This document shows, one piece after another, positions 18,168-27,483 of a DNA stretch of 64,000 bases. Every line of letters begins with the position of its first letter. Within the stretch, counting starts at the first letter, position 1. The stretch is taken from contig JAHIXK010000008.1 in NCBI GenBank assembly GCA_018815245.1, positions 124,001 through 188,000 of the forward strand, written 5' to 3'. The notes below the pieces were generated by a model that was not told the origin of the DNA, did not search any database, and saw only the letters and a program-made list of their open reading frames with translations. Position numbers and translations under genes: made by a program. The stretch is from Gammaproteobacteria bacterium. GTDB lineage: Bacteria; Pseudomonadota; Gammaproteobacteria; Burkholderiales; Burkholderiaceae_B.

Positions 18168-19199
18168 ATGAGCGCCTTGCGTCAAGAAATGTTGAAAAAA
18201 TGGCTGGCTGGCCTGTCGGGTTTTGAATTTGATCTGGAAACCCTGGAATCCGCCTCAAGTGATGCAAGTTTCCGGCGTTACTTCCGGGTTGGCGAGGCGA
18301 ATAACGCGCGAACCCTGATTGTGATGGACGCGCCGCCCGACAAAGAAGACGTTCGTCCTTTCGTGCATGTGGCCGATCTGTTGCGAAGCGGTGGTTCCAG
18401 CGCGCCTGCGGTATTGGCCCAGAACCCGGAAGATGGTTTTTTGCTGCTTCAGGATTTTGGCAACACCACCATGTTGCAAGGGCTAACTGCACAAGCAGGG
18501 CAGCAAGACGCGTTTTACCTGCGGGCCATTCAGGATTTGGTTCGGCTACAGGCCAATACGCAGACCACCGGTTTGCCTGCTTATGGCGCCGACAAGTTGT
18601 TGCTGGAAATGAACCTGTTTGATGACTGGTACGTGGGCAAGCATTACAACTCAAAGTTGACCGATCAGGAGCGCAACTGGCTGGAAAGCATCAAGGGTAT
18701 GTTAATTCAGAGCGCGTTGGCCGAGCCCCAAGTGTTTGTTCACCGCGATTACCACAGTCGCAATTTGATGTTGACCAGTGAACCCGGTGCAGCACCACAA
18801 TTTGGCATTCTTGATTTTCAGGATGCAGTGAAAGGCCCGCTTAGCTACGACCTGGTCAGCATTCTGCGCGATGCCTACATTGAATGGCCCGAAACCCAAA
18901 CCCTGGACTGGACCGTGCGTTACTGGGAAGCAGCTCGCAAAGCCGGGTTGCCCATCTGCGAAGACCCCGGCGAATTTTATCGCCAATTCGACTTCATGGG
19001 TTTGCAACGCCATTTGAAAATTCTGGGCATTTTTGCGCGCCTGAATTACCGGGATGGCAAAGCCCAGTATTTGAATGACCTGCCCATGGTGTTGCGTTAT
19101 GTGCGCCTGGTGGCTGGTCGGTACATTGCCTTCAAGCCCCTGTTGCTGTTGCTTGATCGCCTTGAGAACAAAGCCGCACAAGTGGGGTACACGTTTTAA
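18168..19199 (+). CDS. amgK: N-acetylmuramate/N-acetylglucosamine kinase (AmgK), aminoglycoside-phosphotransferase fold
   Basis: Sugar kinase that phosphorylates the anomeric carbon of recycled MurNAc. The 343 residues show the APH fold: SSDASFRRYFRV in the ATP-binding N-lobe, the catalytic loop VFVHRDYHSRNLML (HxD and Asn) and the metal-binding ILDFQDAVKGP. The function is inferred from fold plus the murU gene that begins on the very next base. AmgK and MurU form the recycling bypass known from Pseudomonas, which skips the fosfomycin-sensitive MurA step. The ATG at 18168 is chosen; a TTG four codons upstream is possible. It diverges from lptD across 98 bp. Confidence 0.9.
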   Translation: MSALRQEMLKKWLAGLSGFEFDLETLESASSDASFRRYFRVGEANNARTLIVMDAPPDKEDVRPFVHVADLLRSGGSSAPAVLAQNPEDGFLLLQDFGNTTMLQGLTAQAGQQDAFYLRAIQDLVRLQANTQTTGLPAYGADKLLLEMNLFDDWYVGKHYNSKLTDQERNWLESIKGMLIQSALAEPQVFVHRDYHSRNLMLTSEPGAAPQFGILDFQDAVKGPLSYDLVSILRDAYIEWPETQTLDWTVRYWEAARKAGLPICEDPGEFYRQFDFMGLQRHLKILGIFARLNYRDGKAQYLNDLPMVLRYVRLVAGRYIAFKPLLLLLDRLENKAAQVGYTF

Positions 19200-19895
19200 A
19201 TGAAGGCCATGATACTGGCGGCAGGGCGCGGTGAACGCATGCGTCCCCTGACCGACCACTGCCCCAAGCCATTGCTGCCTGCCGGTGGCAAGCCCTTGCT
19301 TCAGTGGCACATCGAGGCCTTGTCCGCGGTGGGTGTCATCGGCATTGTGATCAACCACGCACATTTGGGCCAGCAAATTGAAAGCCACTTTGGTGATGGC
19401 TCTGCGCTTGGTGTGCAGCTAAGCTATTCACCGGAGGCCACCGCGCTGGAAACTGCGGGTGGCATTCGAAAGGCTTTGCATTTGCTGGGCAAGGAACCGT
19501 TTTTGGTCATCAACGGTGATGTGGCTTGCGATTGGCCAGTTGCAAAAGCGCAGCAAATTGCGGGCGAATGGGCGCAAGGGCAGTTGGCCCACCTGGTGAT
19601 GGTGCCTAACCCGGCGCACAATTTGAAAGGCGACTTTTCGTTGCAAGACAGTTTGATAAAGCAGCCAGAACAGGGCGAGGCCGCATTCACATTTTCAGGC
19701 ATCGGGGTGTATCACCCGGAGTTATTCAACAGTGTAGAAGTTGGTGATGTTGCCAAACTTGCGCCCCTGTTGCGCGAAGCCATGGCAGCAGGCAAAGTAC
19801 AAGGTGAGTTGTTTGACGGTTTCTGGATGGACATTGGCACGCCAGAACGTTTGGACGAACTTAACCAACGTTTGAATTCAGCAAGGAAGCAATAG
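19200..19895 (+). CDS. murU: N-acetylmuramate alpha-1-phosphate uridylyltransferase (MurU)
   Basis: Nucleotidyltransferase of 231 residues with the signature AMILAAGRGERMRPLTDHCPKPLLP (residues 3-27; Arg and Lys contact the nucleotide triphosphate). NGDVACDW holds the metal-binding Asp, and the WMDIGTPERLDEL C-terminus is typical of sugar-1-phosphate nucleotidyltransferases. On fold alone it could be a mannose- or glucose-1-phosphate enzyme; the direct abutment with amgK makes MurU, forming UDP-MurNAc from MurNAc-1-P, the likely role. No murein-specific downstream gene follows; pepP starts one base after the stop. Confidence 0.9.
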   Translation: MKAMILAAGRGERMRPLTDHCPKPLLPAGGKPLLQWHIEALSAVGVIGIVINHAHLGQQIESHFGDGSALGVQLSYSPEATALETAGGIRKALHLLGKEPFLVINGDVACDWPVAKAQQIAGEWAQGQLAHLVMVPNPAHNLKGDFSLQDSLIKQPEQGEAAFTFSGIGVYHPELFNSVEVGDVAKLAPLLREAMAAGKVQGELFDGFWMDIGTPERLDELNQRLNSARKQ

Positions 19896-19896
19896 C

Positions 19897-21285
19897 ATGA
19901 GCAGTTACCCCACCCACAACCCCCTGATTTACGCCAAGCGTCGCGAACAACTGGCACGCCGTTTGAAAAAAATGGGCGGCGGTGTGGCGCTGGTGCAATC
20001 GGGCATGGAGGTGATGCGCAATCGCGATGCCGACTACGCATTTCGTTCTGACAGTTATTTTTACTACCTCACCGGCTTTCCGGAACCTGAGGCCTGTTTG
20101 GCGTTGGTGGTGCCGCCCGGTGGCGATTCCCGCGCCGTGCTGTTTTGTCGCGACAAAAATGAAGAACGTGAAATTTGGGAAGGTTTTCGTTTTGGTCCAA
20201 AGGCTGCGCAATCGGCCTTCGGCATGCACGAGGCCCACAGCATTGAAGACCTTGAAGAACATATGATCGACACACTGGCCAACCAGCCTGCCGTGTTTTT
20301 GCGTTTGGGTGAAGACGACAGTCTTGAAGCCGCCGTGGCCGATGTACTGAAAACCTTGCGTGGCAAAGCCCGCGCTGGCGTATCGGCACCACATGCAGTC
20401 ATGGATTTAAGCCATTCACTTGATGAAATGCGCCTGATCAAAGACAAAACTGAAATCGACATCATGCGCCGCGCAGCCAATATTTCCGCGCACGCCCACA
20501 TTGCGGCCATGCAGGTATGCCAGCCAGGGAAGTTTGAATTTGAAGTGGAAGCCGAGTTGCTGTATCAGTTCCGAAAAAATGGTTCTGAAGCCCCGGCCTA
20601 TGGGTCAATTGTGGCCTCGGGTGCAAATGCCTGCGTGCTGCATTACCGTGCCAACGATGCCAAATTGCGTGATGGAGATTTGTTGCTGATCGATGCGGGT
20701 TGCGAGCTGGATTGTTATGCCTCTGACATTACCCGCACCTTTCCCGTGAACGGGCAGTTCAGCAAAGCCCAGCAAGCCGTGTATGAAGTAGTGCTGAACG
20801 CGCAATATGCAGCCATTAACGCCACCAAGCCCGGTGCCCGATTCAACGACCCGCACGATGCGGCTGTGAAAGTGTTGGCTCAAGGTTTGATCGATTTGAA
20901 ACTGCTGAAAATGGGCCTGAACGAGGCCATTGAAAGTGGCGCTTACAAACGTTTTTACATGCACCGCACCAGCCACTGGCTGGGCATGGATGTGCACGAC
21001 TGTGGCAGCTACCGCGACCCTTCAGCCAAGCCCGAAGACGGCGTGGCCCCGCACACCAGCCGCAAGCTTGAAGCAGGCATGGTGCTGACCATTGAACCCG
21101 GCTTGTACATTCGCCCCGGCAAAGGCGTGCCCAAACAGTTTGAAAACATTGGCATTCGCATTGAAGACGATGCGCTGGTGACCCAAAAAGGTTGCGATGT
21201 TTATACCGCTGATGCGCCCAAAACCGTCAGTGAAATTCACGCCACCATGAAAGCCCAGAAGAAAACTGGCAGCAAGGCGGCCTAA
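19897..21285 (+). CDS. pepP: Xaa-Pro aminopeptidase (aminopeptidase P)
   Basis: Dimanganese metallopeptidase that removes an N-terminal residue preceding proline. The 462 residues have the AMP_N domain (about 1-135, FRSDSYFYYLTGFPEPEA) and the pita-bread catalytic domain. Visible metal ligands are the Asp in LLIDAGCELD and ASDITRTFP, the His in HRTSHWLGMDVHDCG, the Glu in TIEPGLYI and the Glu in IGIRIEDD. It begins one base after murU with an AGGAAG Shine-Dalgarno, and a ubiquinone hydroxylase follows after 18 bp. pepP beside ubiH-type genes is common in proteobacteria. Confidence 0.95.
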   Translation: MSSYPTHNPLIYAKRREQLARRLKKMGGGVALVQSGMEVMRNRDADYAFRSDSYFYYLTGFPEPEACLALVVPPGGDSRAVLFCRDKNEEREIWEGFRFGPKAAQSAFGMHEAHSIEDLEEHMIDTLANQPAVFLRLGEDDSLEAAVADVLKTLRGKARAGVSAPHAVMDLSHSLDEMRLIKDKTEIDIMRRAANISAHAHIAAMQVCQPGKFEFEVEAELLYQFRKNGSEAPAYGSIVASGANACVLHYRANDAKLRDGDLLLIDAGCELDCYASDITRTFPVNGQFSKAQQAVYEVVLNAQYAAINATKPGARFNDPHDAAVKVLAQGLIDLKLLKMGLNEAIESGAYKRFYMHRTSHWLGMDVHDCGSYRDPSAKPEDGVAPHTSRKLEAGMVLTIEPGLYIRPGKGVPKQFENIGIRIEDDALVTQKGCDVYTADAPKTVSEIHATMKAQKKTGSKAA

Positions 21286-21303
21286 GTAGAAAATGAGTAC
21301 AAC

Positions 21304-22494
21304 ATGACTTCGCACACCGATTTTGATGTGGCCATTGTGGGTGCTGGCCCAGTGGGTTTGGCCTTCGCTGGGTGGTTGGCCAACACCTGGGGTGAGCGTG
21401 CCAACCGCATTGCAATATTTGATGCCAAGCCCTTGGAGGCTTCCGCGCGCGATCCCCGAATCCTGGCTTTGTCCGATGCTACCCGCTTGCGCCTGGCCAG
21501 CCTGGGTTTTCCGGCGGATGCCACACCAATTCACCACATTCACGTGTCCGAACAATCCCGGTTTGGCCAGGTGCGCATGAAAGCCGATGAGCTTGGTTTG
21601 CGCGCACTGGGCTGGACGGTGCGCTATGGCGATCTTGTGAATTGCTTGTCTGCTTCGCTTGAGCGTCGGGGTGTGAAAATTTTCCGCCCGGCCAATGTGA
21701 AGTACGCGCACCGCAGCGCAGTGGACTCACTGGAAGTGCTTGAGCTTGAAGATGGCACTGAATACACCGTGAACCTGCGCGTGGACGCAGAAGGTGGTTT
21801 GTATGGCGAAGCTGGCGAGCGCGACCAAGTGGTGGATTACGACCAATGGGCATTGGTCAGCGAAGTGGTATTGAACGTAGAGCCAGGCCTGCTTGATGAA
21901 AAAAATACCCTGGCATTTGAGCGGTTTACATCAGACGGGCCACTGGCCCTGTTGCCCATTTCGACGGATCAACACACGTACTCTTTGGTGTGGTGTGCGC
22001 CATTGGCCCAGGTTCAAAAACGTTTGACTTGTACCGATGCCGAATTTGCCGCTGAACTGCGACAACAGTTTGGCCGACGAATTTCAATTCAACACATTGG
22101 TCCAAGAAAGTCATTTCCCTTGGGTATGAACTGGCGCGACAAACTGGTGCAGGGCAGGCGCGTGGCCATTGGCAATGCTGCACAAATATTGCACCCCGTG
22201 GCTGGTCAGGGTTTGAACCTGGGTTTGCGCGACGCCATGCAGCTTTGCCGTGCCGTTGACCCCGCGACTGTTGCACAAGAACATCGCTTGGCGCTGGCGC
22301 TGAACGAATTTGAGAAGTCGAGGGTGGCTGATCGGCGGGTGGTGGTTAAAATGACAGACTGGATGGTGAAAGGATTTTCCAATCACAACCCATTGCTGGG
22401 TGCCGGCCGGCAAATGGCCTTGAACTTGATGGAATTCACGCCGCCCCTGCGCAGGCAGTTTGCTGAATTGATGCTGTTCGGTCTGGCTGTTTAA
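21304..22494 (+). CDS. ubiH: FAD-dependent ubiquinone-biosynthesis hydroxylase (UbiH/UbiF/COQ6 family)
   Basis: Flavin monooxygenase of 396 residues that hydroxylates the aromatic ring of a ubiquinone precursor. The FAD-binding start is VAIVGAGPVGLAFAGWLA (about residues 8-25). The second flavin motif reads GNAAQILHPVAGQGLNLGLRDA (about 285-306), with the family HPVAGQGLNLG core intact although the usual GDAAH appears as GNAAQ. A DPRILALSDATRLRL stretch follows the first domain, as in UbiH, UbiF and VisC. Which ring position it hydroxylates cannot be told from sequence, so the symbol is provisional; the pepP neighbour favours UbiH or VisC (UbiI). Confidence 0.85.
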   Translation: MTSHTDFDVAIVGAGPVGLAFAGWLANTWGERANRIAIFDAKPLEASARDPRILALSDATRLRLASLGFPADATPIHHIHVSEQSRFGQVRMKADELGLRALGWTVRYGDLVNCLSASLERRGVKIFRPANVKYAHRSAVDSLEVLELEDGTEYTVNLRVDAEGGLYGEAGERDQVVDYDQWALVSEVVLNVEPGLLDEKNTLAFERFTSDGPLALLPISTDQHTYSLVWCAPLAQVQKRLTCTDAEFAAELRQQFGRRISIQHIGPRKSFPLGMNWRDKLVQGRRVAIGNAAQILHPVAGQGLNLGLRDAMQLCRAVDPATVAQEHRLALALNEFEKSRVADRRVVVKMTDWMVKGFSNHNPLLGAGRQMALNLMEFTPPLRRQFAELMLFGLAV

Positions 22495-22512
22495 TCTGGA
22501 GCGTTTTTACCC

Positions 22513-23124
22513 ATGTGGTCTGCCGAATTGTTGCGAGCCCGCTTTGCCATGGCTGATTTGCCTTGGCAACCCGAGCCGCTCGAAGAACGTTTTTTCAAAG
22601 ACCGGGACCCTGCTGATGCCGCGGTGCTGGTGCCGTTGGTTCAGCGCGAAGACGACCTTTATGTGTTGCTGACCATGCGCACCGCCCACCTGAACGATCA
22701 CGCCGGGCAAATCAGCTTTCCCGGCGGGCGTTGTGAGCCCGAAGACGGGCACCCCATAGAAACTGCGCTGCGTGAAACCGTGGAAGAAACGGGATTGACG
22801 CGTAACTTCATTGAAGTGCTTGGCACCATGCCGGTGTATCAAACTGCAACCAATTTTCTGGTCACGCCAGTGGTGGCGCTGGTGCAGCCTGGTTTTGCCT
22901 TGAAGCCAGATGCCTTTGAAGTAGAAGAGATATTTGAAGTGCCGCTTTCGTTTTTGATGAATGCCGAGAATCACCAGCGGCGCAGCCTGCACACACCGAT
23001 CGGTGAGCGTACCTTCTATGCCATGCCTTATGAATCGCCTTTGAATGGAAAAAATTATTTTATTTGGGGCGCCACTGCGGCCATGCTCCGCAATCTTTAT
23101 CACTTTTTGAACGCAAGGGCCTAG
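22513..23124 (+). CDS. NUDIX hydrolase, CoA pyrophosphatase type
   Basis: Cytoplasmic NUDIX enzyme of 203 residues. The CoA-pyrophosphatase (NudL/UPF0035) signature LLTMRTAHLNDHAGQISFPGG (about residues 56-76) leads into the NUDIX helix ALRETVEETGL (about 90-100). The usual first Glu of the box is displaced in this subfamily. The family cleaves CoA and acyl-CoAs into phosphopantetheine and 3',5'-ADP. The last few codons lie next to the start of the CobD/CbiB-like gene (6-bp gap), so the two are probably co-transcribed. Confidence 0.87.
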   Translation: MWSAELLRARFAMADLPWQPEPLEERFFKDRDPADAAVLVPLVQREDDLYVLLTMRTAHLNDHAGQISFPGGRCEPEDGHPIETALRETVEETGLTRNFIEVLGTMPVYQTATNFLVTPVVALVQPGFALKPDAFEVEEIFEVPLSFLMNAENHQRRSLHTPIGERTFYAMPYESPLNGKNYFIWGATAAMLRNLYHFLNARA

Positions 23125-23129
23125 AACGC

Positions 23130-24125
23130 GTGTCTTATCTTGCCCTGCTCATTGCTGTGGTGTGTGAAACCTTCCTGCCCGATGGTTTGTTCACGCGTGC
23201 GCGCAATTGGGTTGATCGTTTTAACCGCGAACTTGAAATTAACCTGGAGGCCTTGGGTGCCCCCGGTTATGCGCATTTGCAATGGCTTGCGCCGATGTTG
23301 ATCTGGGTGCTGGGCGTTTACTTTCTGTACCAGGTGTTGTGGGTAATGTCCCCCGTTGCATCTGGCTTTCTCAGTGTTCTTCTGATGTTGTATGGTTTGC
23401 GTTTCAGGCATTTCGCAGTGGTGTTTACCAATGCCCAGCTTTTTTTGAATCAAGGCGATTTCTTCCGCGCACGCGAGTTATTGCTGGTGTGGATGAAAGA
23501 ATACGATGGCACTGAACCTGTGATTCACCGACCCGGTGAACTGGTGTTTCACGCGATTTACCACGGCACAGAACGGGCCTTGCGGCAATATTTCAGTCTG
23601 TTTTTCTGGTTTTTGCTGGTGCCGGGGCCCATGGGCTTGGTGGTTTATCTGATGGCCCACTGGAGCGTGATCCGCGAGCGCGATGTTTGGCAGGCGCAAG
23701 CTTTCATGCATGAGCGGCCTTCAATGCAGGAGGCATGGGAAAGCAACTGGTTGAAAGCCGCGTTCAGTCCACGTTTTGTGTTGTTTGCCATGGAATGGCT
23801 TCCTGCTCGTTTGCTGGCATTGACGGTGGGTTTGGTGTCACAACTTGACGATTCTGCATTGGCCTGGCGTGCCGCAAAATCGCATAGCCGTTTTTCAAAC
23901 CGCGCACCGTTGACTGCAGTATTTTTTACGGCAGTGGGTTTGGTGGGCGGGGCCGCATTCGACCCTTCTTCCCAGGCTGCTACAGACGGGCAATTGTTGA
24001 GTGAAGAAACGCAGGTGCAGGCTTTGCAACAGTTTCGTCAGCTTGTTTTCAAGTGCGCCGTTGTGTGGTTGGTGGTGGCCTTGGTGTTTGCGTTGTTGGG
24101 TTGGTTGCCAGGCAGTGTGTTGTAA
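23130..24125 (+). CDS. CobD/CbiB-like (AmpE-related) membrane protein
   Basis: Membrane protein of 331 residues with the VSYLALLIAVVCETFLP opening and about five hydrophobic segments. It is related to the CbiB/CobD adenosylcobinamide-phosphate synthase family and to AmpE. The NQGDFFRARELLLVW and GELVFHAIYHGTERALRQYFSLFFWFLLVPGP stretches match the family core. No cobalamin genes are nearby, and betaproteobacterial homologues next to NUDIX and rsgA genes are usually not part of B12 synthesis, so function is open. The GTG start at 23130 is preferred, with AAGGG upstream; starting at 23064 would overlap the NUDIX gene by 61 bp. Confidence 0.75.
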   Translation: MSYLALLIAVVCETFLPDGLFTRARNWVDRFNRELEINLEALGAPGYAHLQWLAPMLIWVLGVYFLYQVLWVMSPVASGFLSVLLMLYGLRFRHFAVVFTNAQLFLNQGDFFRARELLLVWMKEYDGTEPVIHRPGELVFHAIYHGTERALRQYFSLFFWFLLVPGPMGLVVYLMAHWSVIRERDVWQAQAFMHERPSMQEAWESNWLKAAFSPRFVLFAMEWLPARLLALTVGLVSQLDDSALAWRAAKSHSRFSNRAPLTAVFFTAVGLVGGAAFDPSSQAATDGQLLSEETQVQALQQFRQLVFKCAVVWLVVALVFALLGWLPGSVL

Positions 24126-24137
24126 CTGTTTTTTTGG

Positions 24138-25130
24138 TTAATAATTTTGGCTTGCCTCTTGCAGCTCGGCTTTCAACATTTGATATAACTCGTACCGGGT
24201 CGGGCTCAACGTGCCATCTTCCAAGCCATTTTTCACCGCGCAATCAGGTTCACGTTTGTGCTGGCAGTTTGCAAACCGGCACTTGTTGCCTTCATCGCGC
24301 AGGTCTGAAAACGCATTCAGTAAATCGGTTTCAGAAAGGTGGTGCAAACCAAAGGCCTGAAAGCCAGGTGAATCGATCAATTCCAAACCCTGTTCACCAA
24401 AGTGCATCTGAGTGTGGGTGGTGGTGTGCTTGCCCGCATTCAGTGCCATTGAAATTTCATTCGTGGCCGCCAGCGCGCCTGGAATGAGCAGGTTGATCAG
24501 TGTTGATTTCCCCATGCCCGATTGCCCCAAAATCAAGGTGCGTTTGCCTTCCAGCAATGGGCGCAGCAAGCTTTCTGTTTCATCTGGCCGCTCGGTCACA
24601 CTGATGTAGTGCGTGGGCACATCGCCCAAGGTAATTTCAAACAATTCCTGTTCAACGGCATCCAGCGTTTCAGTATCGCCTTCCAGAATGTCCACTTTGT
24701 TGAACAAAATAGTCAGCGGTACATCGGCGTGTTTACAGGCCGTCAGCGTGCGCCCCAGCAACTCGGGTGAATAGGGTGGGCTGACGGCCAGCATCAACAA
24801 CACACCATCCAGGTTGGCAGCAAACATTTTGCTTTTCAGTGCGTCTGAACGGTAGACCAGATTCTTGCGGGGTTGAATGTCTTCTACCCAGGCTTGCATG
24901 TCGCCACTGGGCAAAATAATGATTTCATCACCCACTGCCACTTCGCGCCGCTTGCCTTTGCCATACACCTGCCAAATGGTGCCGGTGTAGTCTCGCGCCA
25001 AAAAGTGACGCCCGTAACTGGCCACCACCAAGGCTTGCAGCAAACCAGGGTTGGCCGAATTCTTGCCGTGGTTACCGGTTTGTTTGCCCTTGTAAGTGGG
25101 GCGCACTTTGTTAAGGGATGAATTAGCCAA
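24138..25130 (-). CDS. rsgA: Ribosome small-subunit-dependent GTPase A
   Basis: Circularly permuted GTPase that checks late 30S maturation. In 330 residues the order is an OB-fold (about 40-110), the G4 motif FNKVD, then G1 GQSGMGKSTLINLL, G3 DSPGFQAFGL and a C-terminal zinc knuckle (CRFANCQHKREPDC, with Cys-X4-Cys-X-His-X5-Cys). G4 preceding G1 is the diagnostic permutation. The gene overlaps the pterin dehydratase gene upstream by 8 bp and ends 12 bp from the convergent CobD/CbiB-like gene. Confidence 0.95.
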   Translation of the reverse strand: MANSSLNKVRPTYKGKQTGNHGKNSANPGLLQALVVASYGRHFLARDYTGTIWQVYGKGKRREVAVGDEIIILPSGDMQAWVEDIQPRKNLVYRSDALKSKMFAANLDGVLLMLAVSPPYSPELLGRTLTACKHADVPLTILFNKVDILEGDTETLDAVEQELFEITLGDVPTHYISVTERPDETESLLRPLLEGKRTLILGQSGMGKSTLINLLIPGALAATNEISMALNAGKHTTTHTQMHFGEQGLELIDSPGFQAFGLHHLSETDLLNAFSDLRDEGNKCRFANCQHKREPDCAVKNGLEDGTLSPTRYELYQMLKAELQEASQNY

Positions 25131-25503
25131 TGTGTTTCAGCGCATCATCAAGTTTGGCGGCACAAATCCAATCGTTGTCAGTAATGCCGTTGGCACTGTG
25201 CGTGCTCCATTTTACTTTTACCCGGTTGTAGCCAAAGGTTACTTCAGGGTGGTGGTTTTCATCGTCGGCCAAATGCGTAATTGCATGCACAGCCAGTTTT
25301 ACACCTTCAAAGTTCGCGAATGAATACTGACGCCACAGCACCCGGCCTTGCTCACCTTTGGCGTCAAATTCAACCGACCAGTTGTCGAATTCGTTCAGTT
25401 GCAGCTCAATGTCGTCAGGCGACCAGGCAAGCCCCTCGCTCATGTGTTGGCAGCTTGCATGAAGCCAGTCAGAAACGGGGTGGGTGGGGTGAGGTTGGCT
25501 CAT
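25123..25503 (-). CDS. 4a-hydroxytetrahydrobiopterin (pterin-4a-carbinolamine) dehydratase
   Basis: Small enzyme of 126 residues that regenerates pterin cofactor after aromatic-amino-acid hydroxylation and can also act as a dimerisation factor. The active-site signature DENHHPEVTFGYNRVKVKW (about residues 83-101) is intact, with the paired His. No phenylalanine hydroxylase is nearby; in this lineage the gene usually sits between rsgA and an M48 peptidase. It overlaps the M48 gene (4 bp, ATGA) and rsgA (8 bp), so all three are likely one operon. Confidence 0.9.
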   Translation of the reverse strand: MSQPHPTHPVSDWLHASCQHMSEGLAWSPDDIELQLNEFDNWSVEFDAKGEQGRVLWRQYSFANFEGVKLAVHAITHLADDENHHPEVTFGYNRVKVKWSTHSANGITDNDWICAAKLDDALKHIG

Positions 25504-26756
25504 TGTGCACCTTGCAAAGTGTTCAACCGGCTGATGCGAATGGACGCTGGCGGGTGGCTGTCGTAAAACGCCGAATGCAGTGGGTCGGGGGTCAGGGTAG
25601 ATGCGTTGTCTTGGTACAGCTTCACCAAAGCGCTAACCAAATGCTGAGGTGCGCTTTGTTGGGCTGCATAAGCATCTGCCTCAAATTCATGCTTGCGGCT
25701 AAGCCACGACATTACCGGGCGAACCGGGAAGGTGAAGTAGGGTAGTACCATCATGAACAACACCAGGGCCATGGCTTGAGCGCCATTGGCCAGGTCTGGG
25801 TTTACGCCCAGTTCGGTATAAAACCAGGGCGTGTTTGCCAAAAGACCCAACACAAAGAACATGACCAAGCTGCCAATGCCGGAAAATGCCAAGTGCTTCA
25901 CGATGTGTTTTTTCTTGAAGTGGCCCAGTTCGTGGGCAAGTACCGCTTCAATTTGATCGTCGTTCAAGCGTGAAAGCAGGGTGTCAAAAAACACAATTCG
26001 CTTTGCCTTGCCCAAGCCGCTGAAATACGCGTTACCGTGGCTGGAGCGCTTGCTGCCGTCCATCACAAACAGGCCGTTTGAATCGAATCCACAACGTTGC
26101 AGCAGGTCAAGAATACGCTGGCGTGTAGCGCCGTCCTTAAGCGGTGTGAATTTGTTGAAAATTGGCGCGATCACCGTGGGGAATAGCCACATCAACAGCA
26201 GGCTAAAACCAAACCACAAAGCCCAGGCGTAAATCCACCATTGCTGACCTGCCTCGCGCATCAGGTATAACACGGCGAACACCAGTGGGCCACCAATCAG
26301 CGCACCCACCAACAGGCCTTTGAGCCAGTCACCGATGAACAAGCCTTTCTTCATGCGGTTAAAGCCAAAACGCTCTTCCAGTACAAACTGCTTGTAATAA
26401 GCCAGGGGAAGGTCAAGTACACTGCCAATCAAACCCACCACTGCAATCAACAACAGGCCAGCCAGAATGCTCTCGGCGGCAGTGCTGGTGTGGCTTTGAA
26501 TCCATTCCAGGCCACCCAGCAGGGTAAAACCCATCAGAATGGTGGCCTCGATCAGAACATTGACCATGCCCAAGCGGGTTTTGGCAATTGAATAGTCAGC
26601 CGCTTTCTGGTGGTCTTGCAGGCTGATCTGTTCCCTGAATTCTGCGGGCACCTGCGCGCGGTTCACGGCAATGTGCCGAACCTGCCGGCTTGCCAAATAC
26701 AGGCGAAGCGCCACACTTAATACAACCGCCACAACAAACACTTCAGTAAAAACCAT
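25500..26756 (-). CDS. M48-family (Ste24-like) membrane zinc metalloprotease
   Basis: Integral membrane protease of 418 residues. The zinc motif HELGH is visible in VLAHELGHFKKKH with the third ligand Glu in KHEFEADAYAAQQ. Around it lie about six transmembrane helices and the Ste24-type N-terminal region ending in YKQFVLEERFGFNRM. The family degrades damaged or misfolded membrane proteins. The ATG at 26754-26756 is preferred over one at 26810, since the first 18 codons of the longer form look unlike a membrane-protein start and would overlap the divergent orn leader. A stop-start overlap links it to the pterin dehydratase. Confidence 0.88.
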   Translation of the reverse strand: MVFTEVFVVAVVLSVALRLYLASRQVRHIAVNRAQVPAEFREQISLQDHQKAADYSIAKTRLGMVNVLIEATILMGFTLLGGLEWIQSHTSTAAESILAGLLLIAVVGLIGSVLDLPLAYYKQFVLEERFGFNRMKKGLFIGDWLKGLLVGALIGGPLVFAVLYLMREAGQQWWIYAWALWFGFSLLLMWLFPTVIAPIFNKFTPLKDGATRQRILDLLQRCGFDSNGLFVMDGSKRSSHGNAYFSGLGKAKRIVFFDTLLSRLNDDQIEAVLAHELGHFKKKHIVKHLAFSGIGSLVMFFVLGLLANTPWFYTELGVNPDLANGAQAMALVLFMMVLPYFTFPVRPVMSWLSRKHEFEADAYAAQQSAPQHLVSALVKLYQDNASTLTPDPLHSAFYDSHPPASIRISRLNTLQGAQ

Positions 26757-26847
26757 TTCCTGCCACCACCCTGAATTAATTTGAGTTGACCTGCCTGTGA
26801 GACAATACATCCTTCGACAGATTCAACCTTCAGCACACTTCCAAATT

Positions 26848-27480
26848 ATGTCACAAGCCACGCCAAGTTCCACCCCCGATGAAACCAAGATTCCCCGCGA
26901 CGACAATCGCCTTGTGTGGGTCGACATGGAAATGACGGGCCTTGATCCTTTCAATGACAAGGTTATTGAGGTGGCGGTGGTGGTCACCGACAGTGAATTG
27001 AATGTGTTGGAAGAAGGGCCCGTGTTGGCCATTCATCAAAGTGATGAAATTCTGGCTGGCATGGATGCCTGGAACACCAGCACCCATGGCAAGTCAGGCC
27101 TTGTTGCTCGCGTGAAAGAATCAACCATTGATGAAGCCCAGGCCGAAGATTTGTTGGTTGAGTTCCTGGCCAGATACATCGGCCCGGGCAAAAGCCCGAT
27201 GTGCGGCAACAGCATTTGCCAGGATCGCCGCTTCATGGCCAAGTACATGCCCAAGCTTGAGGCGTATTTTCATTACCGCAACCTGGATGTGAGCACGCTG
27301 AAAGAACTATGCAAACGCTGGAACCCCACCACAGCCCGCAAGTTTTTGAAAAAAACCAAGCACACTGCCTTGGCCGATATTCATGAATCAATCGACGAAT
27401 TGCGTTTTTACCGAGAGCATTTCATTGTGGCACCGGAGGCTAAGACTAGCCCGGCCACCTCGGCCTCACCACAACCTTAA
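26848..27480 (+). CDS. orn: Oligoribonuclease
   Basis: 3'-5' exoribonuclease of the DEDDh class that degrades dinucleotides such as pGpG and completes RNA and c-di-GMP turnover. Of 210 residues the catalytic motifs are clear: [11 protein letters not shown] (first Asp and Glu), [12 protein letters not shown] (Asp), and [14 protein letters not shown] (His and Asp). The ATG at 26848 is chosen; the 17 codons above it are non-conserved. The gene ends 3 bp from the convergent ArnT-like gene. Confidence 0.95.
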   Translation: MSQATPSSTPDETKIPRDDNRLVWVDMEMTGLDPFNDKVIEVAVVVTDSELNVLEEGPVLAIHQSDEILAGMDAWNTSTHGKSGLVARVKESTIDEAQAEDLLVEFLARYIGPGKSPMCGNSICQDRRFMAKYMPKLEAYFHYRNLDVSTLKELCKRWNPTTARKFLKKTKHTALADIHESIDELRFYREHFIVAPEAKTSPATSASPQP

Positions 27481-27483
27481 CAA

